Assembly: GCA_963930775.1 (NCBI GenBank)
Contig: OZ005701.1
Span: 7,633,669-7,697,668 of the forward strand
DNA length: 64,000 bases
Origin: Cliona cf. orientalis
Taxonomy: Eukaryota; Porifera; Demospongiae; Clionaida; Clionaidae
Direction of reading: 5' to 3'
A program made the position numbers and the translations under genes. Below the pieces are notes generated by a model. The model worked only from the letters and a program-made list of their open reading frames with translations. It was not told the DNA's origin and made no database searches. The first letter of the stretch is position 1, and each line of letters begins with the position of its first letter. Positions 13,401 through 24,200 of this stretch are shown in pieces.

Positions 13401-15310
13401 GTGTATGGGTTCAAGTCCTGAGATGTATATGTAATGATATTGTTTACTTTATAGCTAATTTTTATACAATGTCATACTTTGCATGCAGTATTACTTTGAC
13501 TATCAACCTGGTGAAATCTTCGCCTGTACCGCTGACATTGGCTGGATTACCGGACACAGCTATGTAGTTTATGGACCACTCTGCAATGGTGCTACAACAG
13601 TACTTTACGACAGTACAGCGCTGTACCCAAGTGCAAGTATGTACAAATTATATAGGATATTTTAATAGCTAGCTGTATTATTATGTGGCATCCCAATCTA
13701 TCATAATAGGTCGTTTCTGGGAGGTAGTGGAGAGGCTGAAAATCAACCACTTCTACACAACACCATCAGTGATACAAAAGTTGATGTCACTTGATAAAGA
13801 TATTCCAAATTCATTTGATTTATCATCTCTCCGAGTCATTGCTTCAGGTGAGCAACGACTTATTCATAATAATATTAATAATTCAATTGTCTTGATTATT
13901 TCTAGTTGGTGAATGTTTGAACAAAGAAGCTTGGAACTGGTTCCACAAACGATTTGGTGATTGTAAATGCCGTTTCATTGATACTTGGTGGCAAACTGGT
14001 ATATCATAACAAGATATATAATAATAATAATAATAATATAAGGCTGTAAATGTTAATTAAATTCATTTTTTGCATAATAATATATATAGAGCTTGGTGGT
14101 ATTGCAATTGCTCCTCATCCAAAATTGGCTGTGCAAGAGCTCAAACCTGGATTCATCATGAAACCTTCATTTGGAGTGAAGCCCCGCCTATTAATTGATA
14201 AAGATGTAAGTTGCTCAAGTCTATACACAATGATATGTATTCTAAAGCTAGTCTAAATTAATTGTCTTTGTACTAGATTGATCAAAAGGGAAATGAAGCA
14301 ACTGGAAAGCTTTACCTTGAAGCTCCTTTGCCAGGAATGGGGAGGCGACTAACTGGCGATGAGGGTCAAGAGCTGTTCAAGAAGGAGTACTTCACAGGTT
14401 GGCTGTATTATGGTATAATTAATTAATGATTATAGTATCTCACAATTTTGAATAGAAAAACATGATGGAAAAACACTCTACTACACCTCCGATGTAGCTC
14501 ACAGGGACAAGGATGGTGACTATCAAATATACAGCAGAGCTAATGATGCCATCAGGTATCGTGGAGAATTGCTTAATCTTCCCATCATTGAAGGAGCTGC
14601 AGTAAGTTATGCAGGATAATATCAGCCAATGATTAATCTCACAATGTCATCAGAATGTGAGCCACGAAAGCATAGAAGAGACCGTGCTGGTACTAGATCT
14701 TGGCAACATAAAAGAAAATGCAACAACATTGGATGGTAATCCTATATATACCTTATTATAGCATTATACCAGGCCCACTGTTCGCAGTCTGATTCCCAGC
14801 CGATCAGAATGCAACATTCAAAAGCTGGGAATGCATGCAAATATGGGCCTGGGATGATGCTGCTGCAATAATAATTATATCCCTGGTAATAATAATAATT
14901 ATTATTATTAGATTTTTTTTTGTCATAAAATAATAGAGCCAAATGTAATCGCACATGTCCAACTGAAAGATGCTCTCAGTCCCAATACAGAAGAAGATGT
15001 GATGTTCAGTGTTCAGGAATCGATAGAGCAAACTTCTCGAATAGAGAAGGTAAGCAGTTGTATCAGCACCATTAAATTACTTTATGGCTACGATTTTATT
15101 GGTGTACAGAAACACTTGCAAGTTAAAATCCACCAAGAAGATAATATGTTTATACGCGGCAGGAAAACATTCTCAGGAAAAACAACACGACAAGCATTAA
15201 TGAGAAATAACCCCGACTCAGATGCCGAGTATGATCCACTTGAGGACAAATTCCAAGCCTTGAACCAGGGATATCCTTTTGTGCCTGCACCATTAGTTTC
15301 TGTAAAATAA
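7496..15310 (+). CDS. Death domain - unknown module - acetyl-CoA-synthetase-like protein, copy A
   Basis: The 21 coding exons sum to 3318 nt, giving 1105 residues. The first exons are 7496-7517, 9513-9800, 9894-10007, 10102-10224, 10392-11095, 11151-11217 and 11320-11517; the rest run from 11858-11954 to 15110-15310. Residues about 8-103 look like a death domain ([20 protein letters not shown], later a conserved Leu-Trp). Residues 104-182 are a Ser/Pro-rich linker, 183-417 the unrecognised module, and about 440-1105 an ACS-like adenylation domain. ACS landmarks: [62 protein letters not shown], a Lys in [12 protein letters not shown] (about 1063). Oddities: the phosphate loop reads [11 protein letters not shown] instead of YTSGSTGKPKG, TGD is TSD, and the GR..DD..NVSGH segment is [13 protein letters not shown]. 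The linker after the adenylation core is short. Loss of full ACS activity is therefore plausible. An AATAAA lies at 15424. The first intron is ~2 kb. Copy B at 21218 confirms the model. Confidence 0.85.
8744..8786. repeat. Hairpin in intron 1 of death-ACS copy A
   Basis: ATCAAGTGTGAATCGACTAT and the inverted TTGATTCACACTTGAT meet with almost no loop, forming a ~43-base near-perfect palindrome. No protein or regulatory role can be read from it. Confidence 0.7.
14767..14859. mobile_element. Small hairpin element in a late intron of death-ACS copy A
   Basis: CCAGGCCCA...CAGTCTGATTCCCAGC and GCTGGGAATG...GGGCCTGG are inverted. It belongs to the CCCAGGCCC family. The matching intron of copy B (27199-27260) lacks it, so it inserted after the duplication or was lost from B. 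Confidence 0.65.
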
Positions 15311-15509
15311 CTTGACTTAATTTTAATATGTTTTGTTTTTAAACAAGAGCTCACTTCTTTAAAACTTAGTGTGTAAATAATAGTTTGTATATCGTTGTGA
15401 TAACAATTATTTATAGTGAGGTTAATAAAATTATCATACCGATACTAATGCCATGGTGATGAGTGGGCGTGGGTAATAGTGTGATAAATATATAGTGCCG
15501 CTGTCAAAA

Positions 15510-16280
15510 ATGGCTGGTCTTCATCATCAAGAAGCTATGGATGTACTCCAAAAGAAAATTTTTCATGGAGAATAATTTGAGTTGCAATTTATGTGTCCTG
15601 GGCTGTCAGCTAGGACTGGAAACCATCAGATCTACTGCCTCCAGACCAATCTCGCCCCTATCAGCAGCTACTGTTTCATGTTCTCTCCAAATACAGTGAA
15701 AGAGAGCTTCTATCATGGATTAAGTTAGCCAGTACTTAAGAAAGCCGACTCTGAAGCAGTATATATTGCAAACAAGATATGCACTACGTATGGGATTATG
15801 ACTGGGTCCTCGGAATCAGCTAGATCCAGGGTCTTTAGAGAGTTACATTAAATTTTATGTATTCTACTTCAGACGATAGAGCCAGAAATTTCAGAAGAGC
15901 ATCACATCAGCTTGTCTCCCGAGGTTGAAAATCCTCAAGGTGGTAAGGAGTTTAAGCTGTACTATGCCTAACTCTAAGGCACGCTGCACTTGTAGCCACA
16001 TGATCTGTTCCAATATGGATCATATAACTCTTCATTATTACACTATACATGTTGCTATTGGGGATGAATTGTTATAATATGATACCGGTAATATTATAAG
16101 GTTGATAGCCAAGAGCATCACAAATATGTGACAGTAGCTATAATCAAAAGGAAACATCTGTTCACCAATCTAGATAATTTGTTCTTTCAGCATCTAAACC
16201 TCTACCTTTGCAATCCATTTTTGAAATTACCGGCAATGGTCAGCAATATCTCTGGGAAACGCCTACAAGATCTTGATGGC
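15510..16280 (+). pseudogene. Broken copy of the death/ankyrin gene (5' exons)
   Basis: ATGGCTGGTCTTCATCATCA at 15510 matches the start of the intact gene at 46721. The match runs through its first exon with base losses that break the frame. A remnant of exon 2 lies near 15875-15950 and the start of the module exon near 16108-16210 (CATCACAAATATGTGACAGT against CATCATAAGTATGTGATCAG). No ankyrin exons follow; the sequence passes directly into the second DNPEP copy. Confidence 0.75.
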
Positions 16281-16934
16281 ATGGTAGGACAGCGTAAGAT
16301 GATATTTATTTTTGACGACCTTTACCGACAGTTACGTGGTTGATTGATGACCCTCCTGACCCTGTACCGACTCAGTATCATACCCAATTGAAACGCTATA
16401 CCAACTCGAGGGTTCCTATTGTCTCTACTGTAGCTCATGTAGCTTGTCCTGATCCAGTTGAGAGAACTCAATTACCAGGCAACTGTCATGTAAGCTTCTA
16501 TTAAATTATTTTAACAGTACAAATTATGTGAAATTACCAATTTCAAGTTTAGTTTGTGTGTGTATATTCTTTGTAGGTATCTTCTTCTCATAACCGTGCA
16601 TTGATTCATCTGATGACTCAGCAACCCGGAAGATATTTTGGAATTTGAACTCTGCCTCGCTGACGTGCAACCAGCAGTGAGGAATTTCCCATCCCTCTCT
16701 CTCTCCTCTGCACCCCAATCTCAAAGGATCGGGTGCTGGGGACGAGGCGATCTTTCTCTCCCTTCTTCCCTCTGTTCCGCTCTCCATTTCTCAGCCTCTC
16801 TCCCCTCCCATGCAGACACTAGGTGGGGCTATGCAGGAGTTCATTTTTGCTCGAGCTCCACGAATCGACAATCCCATGAACTGCTATGCTGGCCTACAGG
16901 TACATGTAGTTATAATATTGATTTCCAATACCAC

Positions 16935-17029
16935 ATACCGTAGTGTCCCAGGTAAGTGCCCTAAATGTAACTCACGATTTTGGCCCACATGGGAGCTTAC
17001 CCAGGATATAAAGTGCACACATACGGTAT
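16935..17029. mobile_element. Possible short MITE with ATACCGTA ends
   Basis: ATACCGTAGTGTCCCAGGTA and TACCCAGGATATAAAGTGC...ATACGGTAT are inverted over roughly 25 bases with mismatches. The ends resemble those of the 4606-4982 element. It is absent from the matching intron of the first DNPEP copy. Confidence 0.5.
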
Positions 17030-17065
17030 TATGGTTTGGCATTGCATGTAAAATTAAATTTTAAT

Positions 17066-17146
17066 AGCTTCATCCTCAGGCCCATCCCAGTCTTCAGTAT
17101 TTCAGGTGCTCTATTGAAACACTGGGAATGGGATCTGGGGATGTGG
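17066..17146. mobile_element. Small hairpin element, CCCAGGCCC family
   Basis: A decayed version of the hairpin at 1244-1316 in the same intron of the duplicate gene: AGCTTCATCCTCAGGCCCAT paired with ATGGGATCTGGGGATG. Confidence 0.6.
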
Positions 17147-17379
17147 TTACCACAATTATGCTACCTCTGATTGATTTTTAGGGTTTGCTCAATGGAATTT
17201 CCGATGAATCTAATGTTCGAGTGTTGGATCTCTTTGACAATGAAGAGGTACATGTACATAAAGAGTATCACGTTTCTGCCAGCATGACACTATTTCTGTA
17301 CTGATGCCCCTTAAGAAGCATCTTACTCTTACTATAATATTACTATTATTATTATTTGAGCTTTATTATTTTGTGATCT

Positions 17380-17382
<3 letters not shown>

Positions 17383-17410
<28 letters not shown>
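17383..17410. repeat. Poly-C run of about 28 bases before a DNPEP acceptor site
   Basis: An uninterrupted C homopolymer directly before the AG at 17411-17412. It could hinder or reshape splicing, and its exact length is a likely sequencing uncertainty. Confidence 0.85.
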
Positions 17411-17411
<1 letters not shown>

Positions 17412-18379
17412 GGTTGGTTCCCAGAGCACCCAGGGAGCCATGTCCTCCATCTTTGAGTGGATCCTGCAGAGGATCTCTGCCGGGTCTGAAAACACTGTAG
17501 CCTTTGAGGAGTCCATCCCAAAATCGTTCATGATCAGCGCTGACCAGGCCCATGCAGTGCATCCAAACTACCCGTAAAAGGTATTCAAATGATATGAGTT
17601 TGTGTGCTGTACCCATAAGGTACAGGTTTCTCAACAACTTGTATAAACAATTGCGTATGAAATCTGTGGACTTTGAAAAACAAAAATTGTTGTGATGTAA
17701 GTTTTTATGCAATTGGTAAAGCTGTCTAGCAGGGTTCATACATTTTTCACCTACTGCTTATATAGAAAATAATGCTTGATTTTGGTATACAGGCACTTGC
17801 TTGTGCTAGGCTAAGGAATAAACATTGTGGCTGAGTTAGCAAAGCATGGAGAGGGAACCTGAGCTTGGTATGAGAAATCCCTTGGTAGCCCACCCTCTGC
17901 AAAGGAAAGACTTAATTAGTTATAATATTGTTACTCTTATTGAGTGTTGGAATGCGTATATCTCTTTCAGTGTAACTTTTTGGAATTCCTTTTCTTTAGA
18001 GTCAGCACCCGGTAGTCTAGTTGGTCACATTTACGTTAATTATTAAGGGCATGCATGTGGGTGAGAGTGTGTATTCTTATGGGATTTCATCCTCTTTTGT
18101 TTTCAGAGAGAAGCATGAGTCAAACCACCAGTCTCAGCTCCACTGCGGTGTGGTGCTCAAGTACAATGCCAACCAGCGCTATGCCACAACTGCCATCACT
18201 GCCTCTGTTATCAGGGAGGTGGCAGCTAAATGCAAGGTGCCTTTACAGGTAAGAAGCTAGAACCAATGCACGGTAGCCATATCCTTAATTAATTTTTATT
18301 GTACCCAATTTCTGTTTATCCATTCTCATCTGCTTGAGGCATGTCGTACAGGGCTGCATTGAGAACATTTATACAATTA

Positions 18380-18600
18380 CATGCCCCCCCCCCCCCATTC
18401 CCCCTTCCCCTCTCCCCAAGACGTATTTATTTCATGCCCCCCCCCCCCAACCTCCCTTCCCCTCTTCCCAATATATATTTGTTTCATGCCCCCCCCCCAA
18501 CCCCCCTTCCACCTCTCCCCAAGACGTGTTTGTTTCATGGACCTCCCTCCACCCCCCCCCTTCCCCCTCTCCCCAAAACATATTCCTCAACCCGCCTTAC
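18380..18600. repeat. C-rich imperfect tandem repeats
   Basis: Four or five loose copies of a ~55-base unit: a poly-C run, then TTCCCCTCTCCCCAAGACGTATTTGTTTCATG. They lie in an intron of the second DNPEP copy. The unit stays open in several frames only because it is Pro/Ser-coding low complexity. Confidence 0.75.
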
Positions 18601-18852
18601 CAAGACATGCATGTTTGTTTCTGAATGGTAGGGTTTCCTTCAGCTTCCTTTTTGTACATGATTAATGATAGTACAGTGTCTTATGCATGACTGACCAAAA
18701 AAACATTTTCATGATTATGCAACTAGTTAGATCACTCTACAAGCAGAGTAATTAACTGAGTCAACAAGTTTGTTTAATATGTGTACGTTTATGTTTTACC
18801 TTTCCCACTTTCCTTATAGAGAACACATGCTGAGTAGCTTTGCACGTTTCCC

Positions 18853-18910
18853 TATTAATCATGTTTACCCAGAGGGCCTCATGAGGCCCTCTGGGTAAAC
18901 ATGATTAATA
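18853..18910. repeat. Perfect 58-bp palindrome without spacer
   Basis: Each 29-base half is the exact reverse complement of the other, centred between 18881 and 18882 at GGGCCTCA|TGAGGCCC. It lies in an intron of the frameshifted DNPEP copy. Confidence 0.9.
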
Positions 18911-19003
18911 CTGCACTTGATATTGTTTTGCTTTTGGCAGTATACGTTTTATGTGTAGAAGTGCTTCCACGACCAGCAAAACTCTGCATGCAGTAGAATA
19001 ATT

Positions 19004-19195
19004 TAGCCTCATCCCCAGGCCCTCTTTTGCGTGCAACATTAAAAGCTGGGAGATCGAGAGAGGGCCTGGGGACGAGGCTAGAATAATTATTATTATCATA
19101 CTAAAGTCTAAATAAGCATTGTGTAGCTTCCTATAGTAAGGAGAACACTTGTCCCCAGGCCCTCCCGGCTTTTCGGTATACTTGGAGATGAGGCT
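19004..19195. mobile_element. Two adjacent CCCAGGCCC hairpin elements
   Basis: The first (19004-19081) is well kept: TAGCCTCATCCCCAGGCCCT pairs with AGGGCCTGGGGACGAGGCTA. The second (19150-19195) is shorter: TTGTCCCCAGGCCC then GAGATGAGGCT. Confidence 0.7.
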
Positions 19196-19289
19196 ATATT
19201 ATAGTGTCCTCATAAACACTACATGGTACATGTTATCTCTTGATCCTTGCTACTAAAAATGTACTCAGTGGTGATAGATGAGCTAACTA

Positions 19290-19305
19290 ACACAGATAGA
19301 CAGAC

Positions 19306-19335
<30 letters not shown>
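19290..19335. repeat. GACA microsatellite
   Basis: About ten units of GACA with small interruptions. Confidence 0.8.
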
Positions 19336-19336
<1 letters not shown>

Positions 19337-20637
19337 TAGACAGATGAACAGAACCAATTGTTTATCACATGTATACCTTGTATGCACATGTGCACGGAGC
19401 AAAAATTTTTAGTAGGCTTGCCAATAGCTTGTTTAGACTGGTGATTGATGCCTTTACGTATGTACCTTTTTTCACTGGTATGTGATTTGTTAGCATTCTT
19501 TGAAATTATTCATGATATAACATAATATGGGGGTTGATGTGTAGGGGGTTCCAGTACATGTATGTATTATGGGAATTAGAATTACAGTTTATGTGCCCTA
19601 GTATATTATTATAGTCAAAATGCATGGGTGGGGAGTGAAGGTGCTTCACCCAGAGACAATGTAGGTAATCATTTAGACCACAGAATGATTGTGCATGGCT
19701 TTAATAGGAGATGCTGACAGCAGTGGGGGTAATATTAGAAGCCAATACTATGATGGTGAAGTTTGCATGAAACCATAGCCACTCTAGCCTCCTCCACAAT
19801 AATTTATCAATGATACATTGTCAGTGTGATCACTAAGAATTCAGATCAAATCAGCCGCAAAAATTGATGAGTATGCCAAATTTCGTACGTATGCATAATT
19901 ACGATGTTTCGCCACACACGATGTCATACAGGAGGTGGTGGTTCGCAACGACAGTGCCTGTGGGTCTACCATCGGCCCGATGGTGTCAGCCAAGCTGGGG
20001 CTGAGGACAGTGGACCTCGGGATGCCTCAACTCAGCATGCACTCTATTCGAGAGATGTGCTGCACATTGTCTGTCTACCAGGCCACCTCATTGTATAAGG
20101 TGAGCGAGAATATGGAGTAATTTGTTATCAGGATTCAGATCAAAAGTATTACGAGTCTTGATTATGATGCCTTAGTTGTGCGGCTAAATTATATTAGAAC
20201 ACAGTATCCTCTATTGTAAACACACAAAGATACCATAAGGGGTATACACCGTTCCACTATTATAGTATCCCTTGATTGCTAATAATATTCATCTTTCCTA
20301 ATACAGAACATTATTGTATTTCGTCGTATTATTATTGTACTCGGAAGCCATTTCGTAGAATATGCAAAACCAACACCTGACTATGGTAGCAGTCACTACT
20401 GATCCATTAGCGTACTAATCATCTTCTATCACATCTACTATCCCACAATTTGCGGTTGAAAATTATGTTGCTATGGTAACTGCTACCAAATATTAGTGTA
20501 CTCGTAATATTAATTATGGGAGGGGGTATCATTAAGTGGTTTGTATAATTAACCACATCCTTTAACTTTCATGATTTCTATTGATACAGCAATTTTACAA
20601 GAGTTTTCCTGATATTGACGCGTCGCTGACCAGCTAG

Positions 20638-21217
20638 CCTCCATGCATGGAACTGCCATGGCTTCAATGCTATTAACTCAGGATTCTGTAATAATAATAT
20701 TATTATTATTATATTATTAAGCCCTTGTATATATCATTCTTATAGTCTGTGATCTCATAATAATTAAATTAATAAATAATTATTATCGCGTTAAGTTGTT
20801 GTCACGATCTGCATATCATGGCATTAAGAGTATAATAATATTATTATTAAATTTTTATTATTATTGCAACTAGCATACCGGTACTTGGAAATGGGATACT
20901 GCATGCTAATATTAATTTACTGGTAATCATGACATTGTACAAGTTATAATAATAATATTATATGTTTAATATGAACTGTACTAAAAAAATCTTGATAAAC
21001 TGTTAGTATTCAATTTTAGAGTAGTACACTTTTAAGTGTTGCGCATAATTATTATAGCTGTTTACGCTGACTCGGCCACTCTGTCCCAAAATTAATACGC
21101 ACTATTATACGCGCATGCGTGCATATTAAATAATGACAATACTATTGTACGTGCAGAAGGTCAACATCACTAGCTGAGTTCAAGCCGGTTAAAGAGCTAA
21201 AATTGTTGGCAAAGATG
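20638..21217 (+). promoter_or_regulatory. Intergenic region upstream of death-ACS copy B
   Basis: 580 AT-rich bases with TAATAATATTATTA runs between the DNPEP-copy stop and the ATG at 21218. It should contain the promoter of copy B. No TATA box or shared block with the copy A upstream region is evident to me. Confidence 0.35.
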
Positions 21218-24200
21218 ATGGGTGATCAAGATCAAGCGTGTAAGTCATCGATATCATCTCTCACCGAGGGACGAGCAAATTGTGTCATTCATAATTTATA
21301 TTAGCAGCTAGATCGTGACCCTATAATATAGCCTCGAGCTCGTGGCAGCCGCTCTCGCGTAATGTTAAGCACTAGTGCGCCTTCATAATATTATAGATGC
21401 GCATAGCTAGACTATAATATACGAAGATCTGGATTGCTGACTCGATTTGAAAGTAGCGTCGCCTGAGCCTTGTGTATCATCGCATGCATCAGTGCAGTAA
21501 CCTGAATTATTGGCAAAATCAGTGCATGTACCTCTAGATCTATTATTAAAAACAGAAAACTTTAGGACCATGGATACTATTAAAGCACCATCTATGCCGG
21601 GTAGTAATCTGAGGGGAGCGCCTGTCAGGGCCGCATCGTGCTATTCTTCTCCAGTGAGGCGTGCATGGCAGAGTGGGTGTCCGGATGCATGCCATTATGA
21701 TATTATGATTCGCCATACTATGGATTCGCCGAATACAATATTATTCATGAGCTCTGCATAATTATTATGATGAGGGGGAAGATATTATGTGGCTACTATA
21801 ATCATTGTTAATGTGGGAGTACATGCAGGTCATGCATATTTACTAGTCAAGCCATTAAACAGTACAGCTGTCAGCAGTCACTGAGGATCGACACGCCTGC
21901 AGATCTCTCACACAGTATAATAAATGTCTGTGCATGAAAGCTTAGCCTATAGATTGTGCATGTAGCAGTATACTATTCAAACATGCACTGCATAGTTGTG
22001 ATAAGACCGGCCCTGGCTTAAGTTCATCATGATAATCATTATAGTTAATTAGCTGTATCAAAATAATATATTATTATATTTAATTTATTATTATACCAGT
22101 TAAAATTGCACACAGGTACTTCAAATTCTGCAACCGGTTGCAAACAAGAATTACTTTCCCTTGCTGGTGAAATAAGTGGCCACGTCAGTATTTCTGACCT
22201 TGCTAGCTATAGATGTCTGGGAATCTCTTTGGATGATGTTAACTTAAATGCAAGTGATACAGATAGAGATAAAATCTACACACTATTTTCACTGTGGATG
22301 TCAGCAAATCCTGCAGAGGGCTCCATGGCCAAATTACTAACTCACCTTGAGAAGTTGAATAATGCTTCAATTGACAACATTATCAAGAAATATCGTGAGG
22401 GTAAACATATCATAAAATAGAGTATACTATGATATTATTATTATACCTATATGCTGCATGTGCATGGTACATAGCTAATAATTAATTTTATTAGTATAAT
22501 GCATGCATGCACTTCAAGTTAAATTACTCGGAAATTCCATCATGCATAGGAAATGTTATGTGTATACATCTGTTTCCATGCATTTAATAGCTAATTAATA
22601 ATAACTTATAAATGGAGTAATGGATTCCCATATTTGTATACTTGTAGAACCACAGCAAGTATCACTGAGTGAAGCGAACACTCTGAGTGCAAGTCACTGT
22701 AGTGGTCTTAGTCTTCAATGTTCAGCTGCACCAAGCAGTGGAAGTAGTATCATTGAATCCAATCCAATATTATCAGGTATGACCATAAGCATGATTTCGA
22801 AGGAAAAAATATTATGTTATATAGCTAGCTACCATTCACCCATAAGCTCAAGACTGAGTTACAATAAAAATAATAATATTATTATTATACTATTATTATA
22901 CCCTATAGGGTGCATGAAAATGCATTCTATAGACAGTCGCATAGTAAAGCTAGTGGTGCATGCAGTGGGGGAAATGCATCCTGATGTCTGCATGGTTAAA
23001 GTTTGTGATTTGTTATAGAGATTTGCTGAACATGTGTCAGCATTATGAGCTACTGTGCAACACTTATGTATAGTGCAGGTGGCCCCTTTTCCGTGAAATA
23101 TTATATGACAGATGCATGCATATTCTGTTTGGTCTGAGCATTGATTGCCAATCTCGAAGCTTAAAATGATAGCAATCAGAATCCCTACACTATACACAAG
23201 TGTCGTAGTTAATGACCTTATAGATGACCTATATTCATAGTATTGATTCAGAAGCTAGCTAATAATACGAAGCAATGCAAATAAACAGCTATAGTATTTT
23301 GTGCAAACTGCTGGCTATACCAGCCAGTACCAGAAGGATGTTGGTATCACAGGGGAATTAGACAAGCAGGGCCAATGAATTCGAAATTGTCAATAATTAT
23401 ATCATGCACTAAACACAGAAGACTCAGAGAGAATGGAACGGTTCCCATTAGGAGTGTGTGCTTCTGTGGCAGAAGCTTCAGGATTGTCTGGTGTTTCTCA
23501 GCAGTTGATCTGCAGTGGTCAACGTACGGATCACCTTACCATGCGAAGCAAACCCGAGAGTAAGAAATGCATGTATAGTCCTTCATAACAATTATATTTT
23601 ATAGGTATAGTGACAGTTATAGGTGACTACACGCAGCAATAATTATCATGCATTATTGTATTATAGCATTTGCAAAAGTTGATGTAACAAGAAAGATTGA
23701 AAAAAAAGAGAAGGAATTCTCTAATCTGTTATGCAATGTGCGTCGGCATCTCCAAGCAAACTGTACTGAAGAAGATATTCAAGATATGAAGGTCTACCTT
23801 ACATCCCTCTCTATGAGCATCAAGGAGGACACCAGTCCTCGTATTTTCACATCTCAACAAGCTGAAATCATTGTCTACAATACCCTACCACAAATATTCC
23901 AGTGGCTGACTCTCAATGGCTGTTGGAGCTTCTTAAATTTCTACCTCCTGGAGAGTATAGTAGATCGATATGGCAACGATGACTTGAAACAGAAAGTCAC
24001 AAAATTCGAGGAGGACATGGAAATATTCAAGCGAGACATGAAGCTTGCAGATTTTCTTCCTGCCTGGTCTGGTCGATGTCCTCATGTTCCCGCGAGTGGA
24101 TTTGAGCCTATCATCCTCCGAGTCAACAAAGATTGGAAGGACTGTACCCTAGCCAAAGTCGCAGAAATGGAGGGCTTTCTGGAGAGCAGATTTTTGATCA

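Larger units (their letters stand above)
16407..20637 (+). pseudogene. DNPEP: Second aspartyl aminopeptidase copy, frameshifted
   Basis: The same exon series as the copy ending at 6315: about 16407-16491, 16579-16676, 16814-16900, 17181-17248, 17413-17574, 18106-18249, 19933-20098 and 20590-20637. The second exon has lost 11 bases (CAACTCAGATGCAAAGCAGAAG became CAACCCGGAAG). That shifts the frame to an early TGA. A later exon has an in-frame 9-base loss, and another carries a two-residue insertion (FARAPRID). The remaining exons are well kept, including DNEE and MHSIREM. Either a recent pseudogene, or an allele rescued by exon skipping, which the sequence cannot show. Confidence 0.8.

Noticed and set aside
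11320-15310. Recent bacterial transfer of the ACS domain
   Set aside because: The domain is split by 14 introns conserved in phase between both copies, and its codon use and base composition match the neighbours. Any transfer would have to be ancient.
18334-18665. Proline-rich ORFs in three frames
   Set aside because: Produced by C-rich tandem repeats; all three frames look alike and no exon signals fit.
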